A stretch of DNA of 64,000 nt from JAUIET01 sp039111475. Lineage in GTDB: Bacteria; Pseudomonadota; Gammaproteobacteria; Pseudomonadales; JAUIET01. The stretch lies in assembly GCA_039111475.1 (NCBI GenBank), contig JBCCIP010000008.1, forward strand, positions 79,449 to 143,448. The letters run 5' to 3'. Position numbers and translations under genes: made by a program. A model generated the notes under the pieces. That model saw nothing but the letters and a program-made list of their open reading frames with translations. It was not told the origin of the DNA and made no database searches. Positions 9,556 to 18,399 of this stretch are shown in pieces. Each line of letters opens with the position of its first letter. Positions within the stretch are counted from its first letter, which is position 1.

Positions 9556-10591
9556 GCAGCTTCTCGGCGAGCGTTTCAAACATTCGCCGCTCTGTGTTTT
9601 CTACCTTCAACATCAAATTATCAATCGCTAACCAGGCTTCTAGATCGCTCGCATCATTGGCTAAATTGCTGGCAACGATCGCAATGTCGTTCCAATGAGA
9701 AGCTGCCAGCTCTGCAGTTTGAATCAGATCATCGCTGACTATGTCGGGTCGTTGCGTTCTTGACCATTGCATAAACTCGGCAAACATCACCCGAAAAAAA
9801 CCACCACCGGTCCCAAAATTAACGATGCTATCGAGCAAATACTTTGCCAGACCGGTGTCGTTACTGCGGCCTGGCATTGACTTCAGTTGGGCACGAAACA
9901 AGACCATGGCGGCAAGCCCACCTGCCACGTAATCACTATTGCCTGCCTGGGCGCTTAGCGTTTCGATTTGTGAACGGTCTTCACCTAGCATTCTCTCTGC
10001 TGTAATACGAAGCGCATGTTCACATGCCTCATCCAGGCTGTGCCTAACGTCGCTGGAATGAAACTTACCCCACAAATTGTGTGACGACATACCTACCGGT
10101 GAATTCCTGCTATCGCGTACTCCTTGTAATGAGCAAATCTGCGGCTCACATTCCGTTCGGTCGGCGATATACACCTCTTGCTGCTCATCATCAAAACCTA
10201 CCAATACAAAACGGTGCCCGGGAAAATGCACTTTGAATTTTCTATAATCAAGATAATAAATATCGCCGGCGAGCATGGTCGGGTGCCCGTCGATAATTTC
10301 TTGGCGCGCTTCCTGCCACGCTACATCATCGTCCGCCTGTCTCGTTTCCTGGTAATCAAGACCCAGCGTATAAGCAAGGTCTTGCTCCATAGTCACGCCG
10401 CGGCCCACAAACATAAACGGTGGTTGGTTTCCTGGCAGCGGAAAATACAAGGCATCAAGCCCCGCCCCCAATCCAAACACAACATGTTCAGGCAAATCCA
10501 GATCACAGTAATGGCGGATAAGATCACGCATGGAACCACTACCGCAATGCTCGGAAGTTTGATTGACGTAGTCTTTCAGGATTACCTTCAT
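9548..10591 (-). CDS. BtrH N-terminal domain / DUF4872 protein (acyltransferase or peptidase-like)
   Basis: 347 residues. The N-terminal half looks like the BtrH_N domain: SEHCGSGSMRDLIRHY, with a candidate catalytic Cys, then VVFGLGAGLDALYF. A His and Asp follow in a papain-like arrangement (PGHRFVLVGFDD, YIADRTE). The C-terminal helical half resembles DUF4872. BtrH in butirosin synthesis transfers an acyl side chain from a carrier protein onto an aminoglycoside. Here it sits directly upstream of a thioesterase and downstream of three glycosyltransferases, which suggests acylation or trimming of a glycosylated product. No carrier protein is visible nearby, so the function is open. Confidence 0.75.
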   Translation of the reverse strand: MKVILKDYVNQTSEHCGSGSMRDLIRHYCDLDLPEHVVFGLGAGLDALYFPLPGNQPPFMFVGRGVTMEQDLAYTLGLDYQETRQADDDVAWQEARQEIIDGHPTMLAGDIYYLDYRKFKVHFPGHRFVLVGFDDEQQEVYIADRTECEPQICSLQGVRDSRNSPVGMSSHNLWGKFHSSDVRHSLDEACEHALRITAERMLGEDRSQIETLSAQAGNSDYVAGGLAAMVLFRAQLKSMPGRSNDTGLAKYLLDSIVNFGTGGGFFRVMFAEFMQWSRTQRPDIVSDDLIQTAELAASHWNDIAIVASNLANDASDLEAWLAIDNLMLKVENTERRMFETLAEKLHG

Positions 10592-10597
10592 AGTATT

Positions 10598-11686
10598 CTA
10601 ATTCTCACTCAGCAATTCCTGATACAACGCCCAATTACGCTCTATGGTGGCCGTTACATCGAAGTGATTATGGATTCGCTTTTGCGCTTGTTCACCCATG
10701 CGGCTGCAGGTTTGCTCGTCAAGCAATTCATCCAATGCCGTCGCGAACGCTGCAATGTCACCAGGTGGCACAACAAAGCCACAATTGCCATGTTCAACCA
10801 GCTCGGGACTACCACCTACGCGGGTTACCACGGCTGGCGTGCCTTGGCCCATTGCTTCTATCAAAGCACGAGGCAAACCTTCACGCTTAATGGATGGCAT
10901 GGTCGTTACATCAATTGCGCCGTTAATCGACAAGGCTGCGTGCTGCTCAACTTTTCCTATTGTAAAGATCAAACCCCGCTTTTTGCTAGCGGCAATTGCC
11001 TGTTTGGCCTTTTTGTCGCGTAGATCGCCTACTAGTAACAGAGCTACTTTTTCACGCCGCATTTCACTAAATGCTCTCACCAGAATATCAATGCCTTTTC
11101 GAGGCCGCATCGCACCACAAAAGCCAATTACCTGATAATCCGCGGGTATTCCATATTGCTTCAAATCAATATCTGGAACAGCGTTGTATTTTTCCGTGAC
11201 ATGCCCTTTATGAATGGTAATTACTTTTCTTGGTGAAAGGCGCACTGGCCCAAATCCCATCTTCAGAAAATGCGCACGTATCGCTTCTGCAACGCAAACT
11301 ATACGATCAATGCGCGGGTGCAAAAAACTCAACAAAGAAAACGGGTCAAAAAAGCTTAGATTGCCGACAATACCACGGTAAGCGATGAGCTTCGCCTCGC
11401 TGTTACTCATCGCAGGAATGGTACTGAGTAATGCCTGCTTGCGAAGAACGTGAACAATATCTGGTTCAAAACTGTCTATCGCTTGTCGTATGGTGTCGAT
11501 GTTCCCGCGATTGCGTTTGCCCTTAAAAGCAACTTTTTGTACGGGGATGTCATTTCCCGAAAACAATTCCAGATTAGTGCAGTTGCTTGCACAGAGCACG
11601 GTAACCTCAGCGCCTTTCTGCTTGGCGCCAAGGAATTGATAGGGCTCAACATGGTCGATGTCAGTAGTAACCACCATCAGCTTCAT
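10598..11686 (-). CDS. Glycosyltransferase family 4 (GT-B)
   Basis: A GT-B retaining glycosyltransferase of about 362 residues. The N-terminal domain has PDIVHVLRKQALLS. The C-terminal Glycos_transf_1 domain has IGFCGAMRPRKGIDILVRAF, and the nucleotide-sugar site has a conserved acidic EGLPRALIEAMGQGTPAV. The ATG at 11686 gives a classic 4-nt ATGA overlap with the upstream glycosyltransferase gene, so I prefer it to 11695. No signal peptide or membrane helix is seen. Donor and acceptor are unknown; the operon suggests lipopolysaccharide core or another surface glycan. Confidence 0.9.
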   Translation of the reverse strand: MKLMVVTTDIDHVEPYQFLGAKQKGAEVTVLCASNCTNLELFSGNDIPVQKVAFKGKRNRGNIDTIRQAIDSFEPDIVHVLRKQALLSTIPAMSNSEAKLIAYRGIVGNLSFFDPFSLLSFLHPRIDRIVCVAEAIRAHFLKMGFGPVRLSPRKVITIHKGHVTEKYNAVPDIDLKQYGIPADYQVIGFCGAMRPRKGIDILVRAFSEMRREKVALLLVGDLRDKKAKQAIAASKKRGLIFTIGKVEQHAALSINGAIDVTTMPSIKREGLPRALIEAMGQGTPAVVTRVGGSPELVEHGNCGFVVPPGDIAAFATALDELLDEQTCSRMGEQAQKRIHNHFDVTATIERNWALYQELLSEN

Positions 11687-12726
11687 GCCCACCACCTTCT
11701 TACTTTTACCGTTTTTCCCGGCCGGTATTTAAACTTGGCCGCATTGGCGGGAGGGTAAAGGTAGTCGTTGCTTTGCAAGCTCTCGTATAAAGCAAGATAT
11801 GCTCGTGCACTGTTTTGGATCGAGAACGCTGTCTCTACGCATCGCCGTTGCATACGCTGTTGTTCAGCAGAAGTTCGCCTAAGATGCCAATCGATAGCCT
11901 CATTGGCCTGATGATAGGAAGTCACAAGATAGCCGTTTTCGCCGTCAACGATGTACTCGCCCAATGCGCCATTGGGTGTCGCCAGTACCGGTGTTCCGCA
12001 AGCCATGGCTTCATGCGGCGCCAAGGCGAAGGGCTCCTGCCAGTTAACGGCGTAGAACAATAAGCTACTGTTTTGCAGCAGGCTAAGCTTCTCAATGCCA
12101 TCTACATTGCCGCAGCTTTGGATTAGCTGTTCTTTGCCATCACGGCGGGCTCTCCTACGCCACAAACCCCGCAATTTCTTTTCCTGCCATACGTCGCCAC
12201 CACAAAGCTTAATCGTCAGATTGTTGTCCAAGGCAAGGTTGATAGCGGTTATAGCATTTTTTTTCCGCCAAGCAAGCTTCGCCATAAACAACATGCTGCG
12301 CTGTTTTTCTACGATTGGAGGGTATTCTTCTAACGGCAGACCATTGTGCACATAAACCTCGGCGCCATGATTGTTAGCGTGCGACTTACTTAGGAAAACT
12401 GTATTGGGCATTATTGCCTGCGAGGCTCGATGATTGCCGTGTTCAGTCATTAGGTAAGGACAGTGTGGGGAAAATGTGGTCGGAAACGGCTGATGGAAGT
12501 GCAGTAGCTCTGCATCAGGCAGCAACGCTGGCAGCTCCGCAAGAGATCGCGGCCAAGGGACAAACTGGATTCCTGCGTCGGTCAACGCATCACTGCCCCG
12601 TTGCGCGACCACTGTCACTTGATGGCCTAACTCCACTAGAGCGCGCGCCAGCCAGAACACCATGCGTTCAATGCCTCCGTAGCCAGTTGGCGGTACCTGG
12701 CCATCAAATAGCTGGACAATCTTCAC
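11683..12726 (-). CDS. Glycosyltransferase family 4 (GT-B)
   Basis: 347 residues. The donor-domain N-terminus has the GT4 glycine-rich opening PPTGYGGIERMVFWLARALVELGH, shortened here. The C-terminal domain carries FAKLAWRKKNAITAI-like and LAPHEAMACGTPVLATPNG, the EX7E-type signature region. It overlaps the GT2 gene upstream and the GT4 gene downstream by 4 nt each (ATGA), so all three are translationally coupled. It is probably a surface-polysaccharide or LPS enzyme; specificity is not readable. Confidence 0.9.
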   Translation of the reverse strand: MKIVQLFDGQVPPTGYGGIERMVFWLARALVELGHQVTVVAQRGSDALTDAGIQFVPWPRSLAELPALLPDAELLHFHQPFPTTFSPHCPYLMTEHGNHRASQAIMPNTVFLSKSHANNHGAEVYVHNGLPLEEYPPIVEKQRSMLFMAKLAWRKKNAITAINLALDNNLTIKLCGGDVWQEKKLRGLWRRRARRDGKEQLIQSCGNVDGIEKLSLLQNSSLLFYAVNWQEPFALAPHEAMACGTPVLATPNGALGEYIVDGENGYLVTSYHQANEAIDWHLRRTSAEQQRMQRRCVETAFSIQNSARAYLALYESLQSNDYLYPPANAAKFKYRPGKTVKVRRWWA

Positions 12727-13535
12727 TTCGAAATCGCCTTCAATCCTGGATTGGCTACATGATGGCTCGCTGCAATCACCGTTTGCAAACGCTCGGTGTT
12801 AGCTGACAATTGACCTCGATCGTTCTCTTCATGCCACAGGTGAATTACTGGAATGGAGGCGCGGCCTTCTTTTCTTAGCACACCATAGCGCAGCAGTCGC
12901 ACAGCCAGGTCAGCGTCTTCGTGCCCCCAACCCACGTAGCGCTCGTCAAAACCATTGACTGCTTCAAAATCAGACCGCCACATGCCAAGATTGCAGGTTT
13001 TCACACCATCCCAATCCCTCGACTTTCTATACGCTGTAAACGGTAGGGGCAGCAGAGAACCGATACGTTTAACCTCACCTTTCACGCGATGCAGCAACCA
13101 GGCTGGAAAGTGCGCAGGCAGACCCTCACCTTCGAATATTCTTCGAGTTAACTGCTCGCGCAGCATAATGCGGCTGCCGCGCACAAAATAACCACTTTCC
13201 GCAAATTCTCGGTGCGCGCTAACGAAATCTGGCCGAGCAATACAGTCGCCATCCAGAAACACTAAATACTCGCCCCCAGCTATTCGCACCGCGTTATTCC
13301 GCGCGGCCGCTGCACGAAAGCCTTGATCCTCATGCCAGGCGTGAGCAATTCGCGCAGCACTTTCTGCAGCACAAGCTTGAATCAGTTCAGCGGTTTCGGC
13401 AGCTGAACCATCGTCGGCCACTACTACCTCGTAATTCTGATCACTTTGCTGCTGCAATGAGCGCAAGGCTTTAGCTAAGTAACGCGGTGAGTTGTACGTA
13501 CTCACAATAATGGAAACCATTCCAGCGGAATTCAT
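12723..13535 (-). CDS. Glycosyltransferase family 2 with C-terminal galactosyltransferase-like domain
   Basis: 270 residues. The GT-A fold begins MVSIIVSTYNSPRYLAKAL. The nucleotide-binding VVADDGS and the metal-binding DGDC (LVFLDGDCIARPDF) are intact. The C-terminal part VNGFDERYVGWGHEDADLAVRL is the glyco_transf_7C motif, with the catalytic-base ED. The start is uncertain between 13535 and the next ATG at 13520. It is the first gene of the 7-gene minus-strand run and diverges from the FkbM methyltransferase, so the 60-odd bases between them must carry promoters for both. Confidence 0.9.
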   Translation of the reverse strand: MNSAGMVSIIVSTYNSPRYLAKALRSLQQQSDQNYEVVVADDGSAAETAELIQACAAESAARIAHAWHEDQGFRAAAARNNAVRIAGGEYLVFLDGDCIARPDFVSAHREFAESGYFVRGSRIMLREQLTRRIFEGEGLPAHFPAWLLHRVKGEVKRIGSLLPLPFTAYRKSRDWDGVKTCNLGMWRSDFEAVNGFDERYVGWGHEDADLAVRLLRYGVLRKEGRASIPVIHLWHEENDRGQLSANTERLQTVIAASHHVANPGLKAISK

Positions 13536-13702
13536 GCGCTTGTCTGTTCAGGCAATGGATCGGTATTATAGGCCTGCGATCTACTCATGAGGAAACCATT
13601 ATCCTATCTCAATTTCGTAAAGAGCTGGCTCGCCAGTGCGGCAAGTACGTTGATCGATACCACGGTTTTTCTTACGACTTTACCAAAGGCGGCGAGAAGA
13701 AA

Positions 13703-14380
13703 TTGTTTGAAGATTTGAGCCGCTTCGACTTTAAAACCCTGTTTGACGTAGGTTGCAATGTAGGCGATTGGTCACTAATGGCCGCAGAGCATTTTCCAAG
13801 TGCGACCATCCACACTTTTGAGCTTTCCAATATCACTTATGAAGTGTTGGCAAATACGCTGAACGACCAACGCTTCATCAACAACAATTGTGGTCTTTCA
13901 GACGCTGAAGGCACGATTCGCTACAAAGATTACGGCCCTGAGTCCAAGTTCAATACCTTGCTGGGTAACGCCACCTATCACGATGACCACATCAAGGTGA
14001 CAGAGCGTGAAGGTCTCGTACGCACCGGCAACGCTTATTGCGTTGAGCACGGAATAGAGAGCATCGATTTTCTTAAAGTAGACGTGGAAGGTGCTGAGCA
14101 TATGGTGTTGAAGGGTTTTTCGGAGCTGCTAAGCACACAAGCCATTCGGGCGGTGCAGTTCGAATACGGTTACACCAATGGCGACGCCCACTTCCTAATG
14201 CGGGACTTCTATCAGCTGTTTGAAGGCTTTGGTTATCAAGTGGGGAAGATCCATCGCGAGGGCGTGCAGTTTCAGCCGTGGAGTTATCCGCTCAATAATT
14301 TCAAGTCCGGACCGAATTTCCTGGCGGTTAAGAGTACTGATAGCGAGCTCATTGCAGCCATAGCAGGAAAGCCTATTTGA
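13703..14380 (+). CDS. FkbM-family SAM-dependent methyltransferase, start uncertain
   Basis: The coordinates use the only conventional in-frame start, TTG at 13703, giving 225 residues. The SAM motif FDVGCNVGDWS comes only 13 residues in, which is short for the family. Upstream the same frame stays open to the stop at 13508 and from about 13598 reads like a genuine N-terminus (YHGFSYDFTKGGEKKLFEDL), yet it contains no ATG, GTG or TTG. An ATT at 13598 follows GAGGAAACC and could be the real start; a frameshift joining the out-of-frame ATG at 13587 is the alternative. Conserved later motifs include SIDFLKVDVEGAEHMVLKG. The neighbouring glycosyltransferases suggest O-methylation of a surface sugar. 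Confidence 0.85.
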   Translation: MFEDLSRFDFKTLFDVGCNVGDWSLMAAEHFPSATIHTFELSNITYEVLANTLNDQRFINNNCGLSDAEGTIRYKDYGPESKFNTLLGNATYHDDHIKVTEREGLVRTGNAYCVEHGIESIDFLKVDVEGAEHMVLKGFSELLSTQAIRAVQFEYGYTNGDAHFLMRDFYQLFEGFGYQVGKIHREGVQFQPWSYPLNNFKSGPNFLAVKSTDSELIAAIAGKPI

Positions 14381-14427
14381 TGCGATATGAAAGCACGACA
14401 GCTACTGAGTATGCGTGACTGCGGCCG

Positions 14428-14449
14428 GAAGAAATGGCGTACCCTAGGG
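14428..14449 (-). repeat. Degenerate copy of the tRNA-Glu 3' end (candidate att remnant)
   Basis: This 22-base stretch matches bases 18392-18414, which contain the last bases of the tRNA-Glu gene and the nucleotides just beyond it. There is one deletion and one substitution. Both copies have the same orientation, as expected for attL and attR left by tRNA-targeted integration. The copy lies about 200 bases from an integrase remnant. Function is inferred. Confidence 0.55.
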
Positions 14450-14578
14450 TCTCCACACAGTGATTCTGGAAAGTCTCATTCCGTCTAGACCCATACTATT
14501 AAACTGCTGTATTTCTTAGTATTTTCATTTTTTAAGTCTCAGATGCTCTGTTAAAGTCTATTGATATCTAAGAACAAA

Positions 14579-14598
14579 TGGGGGTATTTTTGGGGGTA
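14579..14598 (+). repeat. Tandem TGGGGGTA repeats upstream of the integrase remnant
   Basis: Two identical 8-base units, TGGGGGTA, start at 14579 and 14591, 12 bases apart. They lie just before the integrase-like fragment. Short tandem repeats of this kind next to a tyrosine-recombinase gene can be arm-type integrase sites; here that is inference only. Confidence 0.35.
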
Positions 14599-14635
14599 CA
14601 TTAGTGTTCAGTTAACAATCTATATCACGTCTAGG

Positions 14636-14752
14636 CATCGTCCCCTCTCGGAGACCTCCGTCCGCAATGCGAAGGCGACCGATAAAGCGCTCAAAAAGTT
14701 TGATGGACGAGGACTATTTCTGCAAACCGATCAACCACATCGATTCAAATAA
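14636..14752 (+). pseudogene. N-terminal fragment of a tyrosine integrase (DUF4102-type)
   Basis: The frame reads RPLSETSVRNAKATDKALKK then FDGRGLFLQTDQ, which is the N-terminal arm-binding region of P4-type phage/island integrases (usual form: LTDTAIRNAKP, FDGGGLFL). It ends at a stop after about 40 residues, and no core-binding or catalytic domain follows. The expected start codon position has no ATG. It is therefore a decayed remnant. Its place between the degenerate tRNA-end copy and the iorAB genes supports an old integrative element at 14.4-18.5 kb. Confidence 0.65.
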
Positions 14753-14804
14753 ACTGAGCTACTGCGGGGCCGAAATACCTGAAGAAGGTGTGGAGTGAGA
14801 ACCA

Positions 14805-14996
14805 ATGATGAATGTCACGTCGGGCTATGTTCTTAGAGCAATGGATAGCATGCCCAAACAAGGAAAACGCAAACCTTGGCGCTTGTATCAGAACTACATT
14901 CTCGACCGACTGAGTTTAGGATTGGGCTCGGTACACGACAGGGCAATGAAGTTCAAATCGCTCTCACGATCAATGCAACATTCAGTCACCGGTTAA
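14805..14996 (+). pseudogene. C-terminal fragment of a flavin-containing (Baeyer-Villiger type) monooxygenase
   Basis: The frame reads SGYVLRAMDSMPKQGKRKPW and then RLYQNYILDRLSLGLGSVHD, which resembles the extreme C-terminus of EthA-like FAD monooxygenases (pattern: SGYxxRALDxLPKQG, PWRLYQNYxLD). No FAD- or NADPH-binding Rossmann motifs precede it; upstream bases belong to the integrase remnant and spacer. I read it as a deleted gene of which only the tail is left. Family identification is from memory of the C-terminal motif. Confidence 0.55.
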
Positions 14997-15065
14997 CCCA
15001 CCCGCCCCCTTAGGTCTGGTGCACAGCGTCGGTTTCTAGTTAGTGCGCATCCGATTGAATACTAG

Positions 15066-17333
15066 TTAGGCAACATCATCATTCTCATCAATTCGATCAC
15101 GCAAGTAATGATTCTTCAAAGGCAGCTGTCGGATTCTATTCCCTGTAGCGTTAAACACTGCATTGGCAAGGGCCGGTGCGACTGCAGGGGTTCCAGGCTC
15201 TCCGGCCCCACCCAAATCCGCACCACTATTGATTATATGAGTTTCAATTGCAGGCGCTTGAGCCATGCGCAGTGCTTCATAGTCGTGGAAATTACTCTCT
15301 CTAACTGCGCCATTTTCGATAGAGATTTCTCCATACAACGCAGCTGTTAGGCCATAGACGATTCCTGATTCGATCTGCGCGATGAGACCGTCTGGCGAAA
15401 TCGCAAAGCCAGCATCAACAACCGCCACGACACGGTCAACGATCACGTCACCGTTTGCTACAGAGACCTCTATAACCTCTGCTACCAATGAACCAAAAGA
15501 CTCTTGAATCGCGATTCCCCGACCGCGTCCTGCCGCTAATGGCGAATGCCAGTTCGCCTTTTCGGCCGCTTTTTGAAGTACCGCTAAATGCCGTGGTTTG
15601 TCTTTGAGCAGCGCAGCTCGGTACTCGTAGGCATCCATGTTTGCTGCGTGTGCAAGTTCATCGATGAAGCACTCGGTAAAAAAACCATGCTGAGAATGAT
15701 CCACACTGCGCCAAGCTCCAAAGGGTACATGGGTTGTGCTAGCGACATGCCCAATGTCTTGAGATGAAATAGAGTACGGCACAAGCGGTGCTTCAACAGG
15801 TTCGTGCTTATCGACATAGGTGTTTTCCCAGGCTTGTACTCTGCCCTGGGCATCCAGCGCAGCACGAAAACGACTCATCACTGCAGGCCGATAGAAATCT
15901 TGCCTCACGTCCTCTTCACGCGACCAGATAAGTTGTACCGGGCGGCCAACTGCCGCGGCAATTTTTGCCGCTTGTATCGCATAATCAGGATTGGCTTTGC
16001 GGCCAAAACCTCCGCCCATGAAATGGTTATGTACAGTTACATTTTCTGCGTCCATACCCAGAGTTTCAGCAACGGCGTTGCGAAAACCTAAGGGATTTTG
16101 GCAACCAACCCACAGCTCGCAATGCGTTTCTGTGATCCGTGCAGTCGCATTGAGAGGCTCCATGCACGTATGCGCCAAAAATGGTACTTGGTAATCAGCG
16201 TCCACCAAACGGTCAGCCTTAGCGAATTTTTCGGCCACGTCACCAACAACGAAATCCGTCTTGCGACCAATTTTTTCTGTTAGGTCCGTATCAAACTGCT
16301 TAAAAATGGTGTCGGATGACACAGCATTGCTTACACTGTTTTGCCATTTGACATCTACTCGACTCAGCCCTTGCTTGGCTTGCCAGTAACCTTCCGCAAC
16401 AACAGAGATTGCATCGCCATTTTCAACCGTACCAAGAGACCCTGCCGGTTGAGTGCCACCATCAAGGCGAATCACATCAACCACACCGGGCATCTGTCTG
16501 GCAGCAGTATCATCTACACTCGAAATTTTTCCTCCAAACACTGGGGCACGCTGCACAGTGGCGTACAGCATGTCGGGCAAATGAACATCCATGGCGAACA
16601 GTGCCGTTCCATCTACTTTACTGGGAATGTCATGACGCGGCACAGACTGCCCCATAATCTTGAACGCTTCCGGCTCCTTCAACAGAGGCCTTGTTGGCGG
16701 CGTTAATTCTGCGGCAGCAGCGGCAAGCTCAGAATACTTCGCACGCATATTGTTGGGTTCATGAATAACATGGCTGTCAGCGGTTGTAAGTTCTGCAACG
16801 GGTACCTGCCAGGTTTCAGATGCAGCGGTTTTCATCATTTCACGTGCGGCTGCACCGGCAACTCGCATGCCCAGCACTCCAGTTGCGCGAATGCTTGAGC
16901 TTCCCCCAGTAATCTGTAATCCGAGTGCTTTCGTGAGCTGCAGAAACGCACCATCAACCGTCGGCAGCATAATGTCAGGAATCTGTGCATCACCGAGAAT
17001 AACCCCTTTACCTAAGGCGTAGTTGGCGTATTCAGCCACCGCGGGCGCTTCTTCAAATCGAACCAGATTCCAATCTGCATCCATTTCATCCGCAAGCATT
17101 TGTGCCAACGCCGTTTGCGCGCCTTGGCCCATTTCTGAGTGCGGTACAATAACGGTAGTGACATTGTCTGGCGACAACTTGACCCACGCATTAACCAGCG
17201 ATTCATCATCGCTGGCAACCATTGGCGCAAGCGCTGGCGCACGGTGCCCAGGTCGCAGTGCCACGCCAACAAGCAATCCCCCACCAAGTAATACTCCACT
17301 GGTAATAACGCCTCGACGTGTCCACTTACCCAT
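15066..17333 (-). CDS. iorB: Molybdopterin-binding large subunit, isoquinoline 1-oxidoreductase beta-like (xanthine dehydrogenase family)
   Basis: A periplasm-facing molybdenum hydroxylase large subunit of about 755 residues. The N-terminus has a twin-arginine-like KWTRRGVITSG followed by a hydrophobic stretch, fitting Tat export. Mo-cofactor motifs are present: MGGGFGRKANPDY, HTCMEPLNATA and the catalytic-Glu loop GGAGEPGTPAV. I prefer the ATG at 17333, which overlaps the small-subunit gene by 8 nt; 17372 would extend into it. It pairs with the 2Fe-2S subunit just upstream. The exact substrate (N-heterocycle or aldehyde) is not readable. It lies inside the suspected tRNA-Glu island. Confidence 0.88.
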   Translation of the reverse strand: MGKWTRRGVITSGVLLGGGLLVGVALRPGHRAPALAPMVASDDESLVNAWVKLSPDNVTTVIVPHSEMGQGAQTALAQMLADEMDADWNLVRFEEAPAVAEYANYALGKGVILGDAQIPDIMLPTVDGAFLQLTKALGLQITGGSSSIRATGVLGMRVAGAAAREMMKTAASETWQVPVAELTTADSHVIHEPNNMRAKYSELAAAAAELTPPTRPLLKEPEAFKIMGQSVPRHDIPSKVDGTALFAMDVHLPDMLYATVQRAPVFGGKISSVDDTAARQMPGVVDVIRLDGGTQPAGSLGTVENGDAISVVAEGYWQAKQGLSRVDVKWQNSVSNAVSSDTIFKQFDTDLTEKIGRKTDFVVGDVAEKFAKADRLVDADYQVPFLAHTCMEPLNATARITETHCELWVGCQNPLGFRNAVAETLGMDAENVTVHNHFMGGGFGRKANPDYAIQAAKIAAAVGRPVQLIWSREEDVRQDFYRPAVMSRFRAALDAQGRVQAWENTYVDKHEPVEAPLVPYSISSQDIGHVASTTHVPFGAWRSVDHSQHGFFTECFIDELAHAANMDAYEYRAALLKDKPRHLAVLQKAAEKANWHSPLAAGRGRGIAIQESFGSLVAEVIEVSVANGDVIVDRVVAVVDAGFAISPDGLIAQIESGIVYGLTAALYGEISIENGAVRESNFHDYEALRMAQAPAIETHIINSGADLGGAGEPGTPAVAPALANAVFNATGNRIRQLPLKNHYLRDRIDENDDVA

Positions 17334-17877
17334 GCGCTTGTTCTCCAGCATTGCTTGCCAACTTCGGATCATATTGAGTCACAGCTCCAAGCTGGTCTGC
17401 TGATTCTGCATTTAAGGCGTACTCCACAGATGCAGCAGACTTGATTGCCTTCTTAATGCGCCCATACATCCCGCACCGACAGATGTTGCCTTGCATTGCA
17501 TTGTCGATATCTGAATCACTCGGATTAGGATTGTTTGCTAACAGTGCTGAAGCAGACATCAGTTGACCAGACTGGCAATAACCGCACTGCGGAACCTGCT
17601 CTTGAATCCAGGCTTGCTGCAGAGGATGCAGCTCAGTCTCATTGGGCGCCAGACCTTCGATGGTGGTAATACTCTGGCCTGCCACGCTTGAGAGTGGCAT
17701 CACACATGACCGAATTGGCTTACCATTGAGATGTACCGTGCATGCGCCGCACTGCGCCATTCCGCAGCCGAATTTCGTGCCTGTCATCTTTAGCTGTTCT
17801 CGTATAACCCAAAGCAGCGGAGTGTTCGGATCAACCGATACCGATCGCTCCACACCGTTAATAATAAGCTTCGTCAT
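17326..17877 (-). CDS. iorA: 2Fe-2S small subunit, isoquinoline 1-oxidoreductase alpha-like
   Basis: 183 residues with two ferredoxin-type clusters. A plant-type cluster is formed by GCGMAQCGACTVHLNGK plus RSC, and a second helical cluster by CGYCQSGQL and NICRCGMYGRI. These are the eight cysteines expected for the small subunit of xanthine dehydrogenase-type enzymes. It passes electrons from the Mo subunit encoded immediately downstream, with which it overlaps. A typical partner cytochrome is not found nearby, so the final electron acceptor is unknown. Confidence 0.93.
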   Translation of the reverse strand: MTKLIINGVERSVSVDPNTPLLWVIREQLKMTGTKFGCGMAQCGACTVHLNGKPIRSCVMPLSSVAGQSITTIEGLAPNETELHPLQQAWIQEQVPQCGYCQSGQLMSASALLANNPNPSDSDIDNAMQGNICRCGMYGRIKKAIKSAASVEYALNAESADQLGAVTQYDPKLASNAGEQAHG

Positions 17878-17900
17878 AGCTGCCTCGTTTAAGTAAAAAA

Positions 17901-18227
17901 TTAGTCGACGGTAAAGTCTGCTGGCCTCTCCTCAATAGAGGTCGTTACACCTTCTACCGGGCCTTTCGCTTGTTGAGCTAACAGGAACTGATCAGTATCC
18001 ATTGAGCGTGACGCATAGTGAGTGGTTGATACCGCGTCAGTGATGGCGCGTTTGATCATTCCTACTGATAATGGTGGCTGGGTGGCTATTGCCTTGGCCA
18101 GGTCCTGCGCTTTAATGAGCGCTGCACCAACTTCTATCAGGTAATCCAAAAAGCCCCAGTTTTCTGCAGTGCTTGCGTTCAACGGCCCGTTCAGAATAAT
18201 GGCACTGAGGTCGCTGTCGCTCTGTAG
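17901..18227 (-). pseudogene. C-terminal fragment of an enoyl-CoA hydratase (crotonase)
   Basis: About 108 codons remain, from a stop at 18228-18230. The text LNASTAENWGFLDYLIE then MDTDQFLLAQQAKGPVEGV and EERPADF is the crotonase C-terminus (usual: A..WGLVDEVV, MD.DQF, EGVxAFLEKRxPxF). The catalytic oxyanion-hole regions that make up the first two-thirds are absent. No ATG is present near the front. It ends 23 bases before iorA and lies in the suspected island next to the tRNA, so it is probably debris from insertion or deletion. Confidence 0.7.
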
Positions 18228-18399
18228 CTAAAGCCGTGCGCTAGCGGAGCACAGCATTGCTTAGCGCATTCACTTTGTTGCCAGTATACGTTTGAACGGT
18301 TAGAACACAACCCTCTTGGTTAAGAGGCATATATTTCCAATCAGATTGTTGCATAGCAGCATCTCTATGGATTATACGCACGAGTGTGGTTGAAGAAAA

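Noticed and set aside
10178..11023. 281-codon plus-strand open frame
   Set aside because: It is antisense to the BtrH-like and GT4 genes, shows no domain-like motifs and has no ribosome site.
14561..14641. First 27 codons of the open frame at 14561
   Set aside because: They contain the tandem TGGGGGTA repeats and show no integrase similarity; similarity begins only at about 14636.
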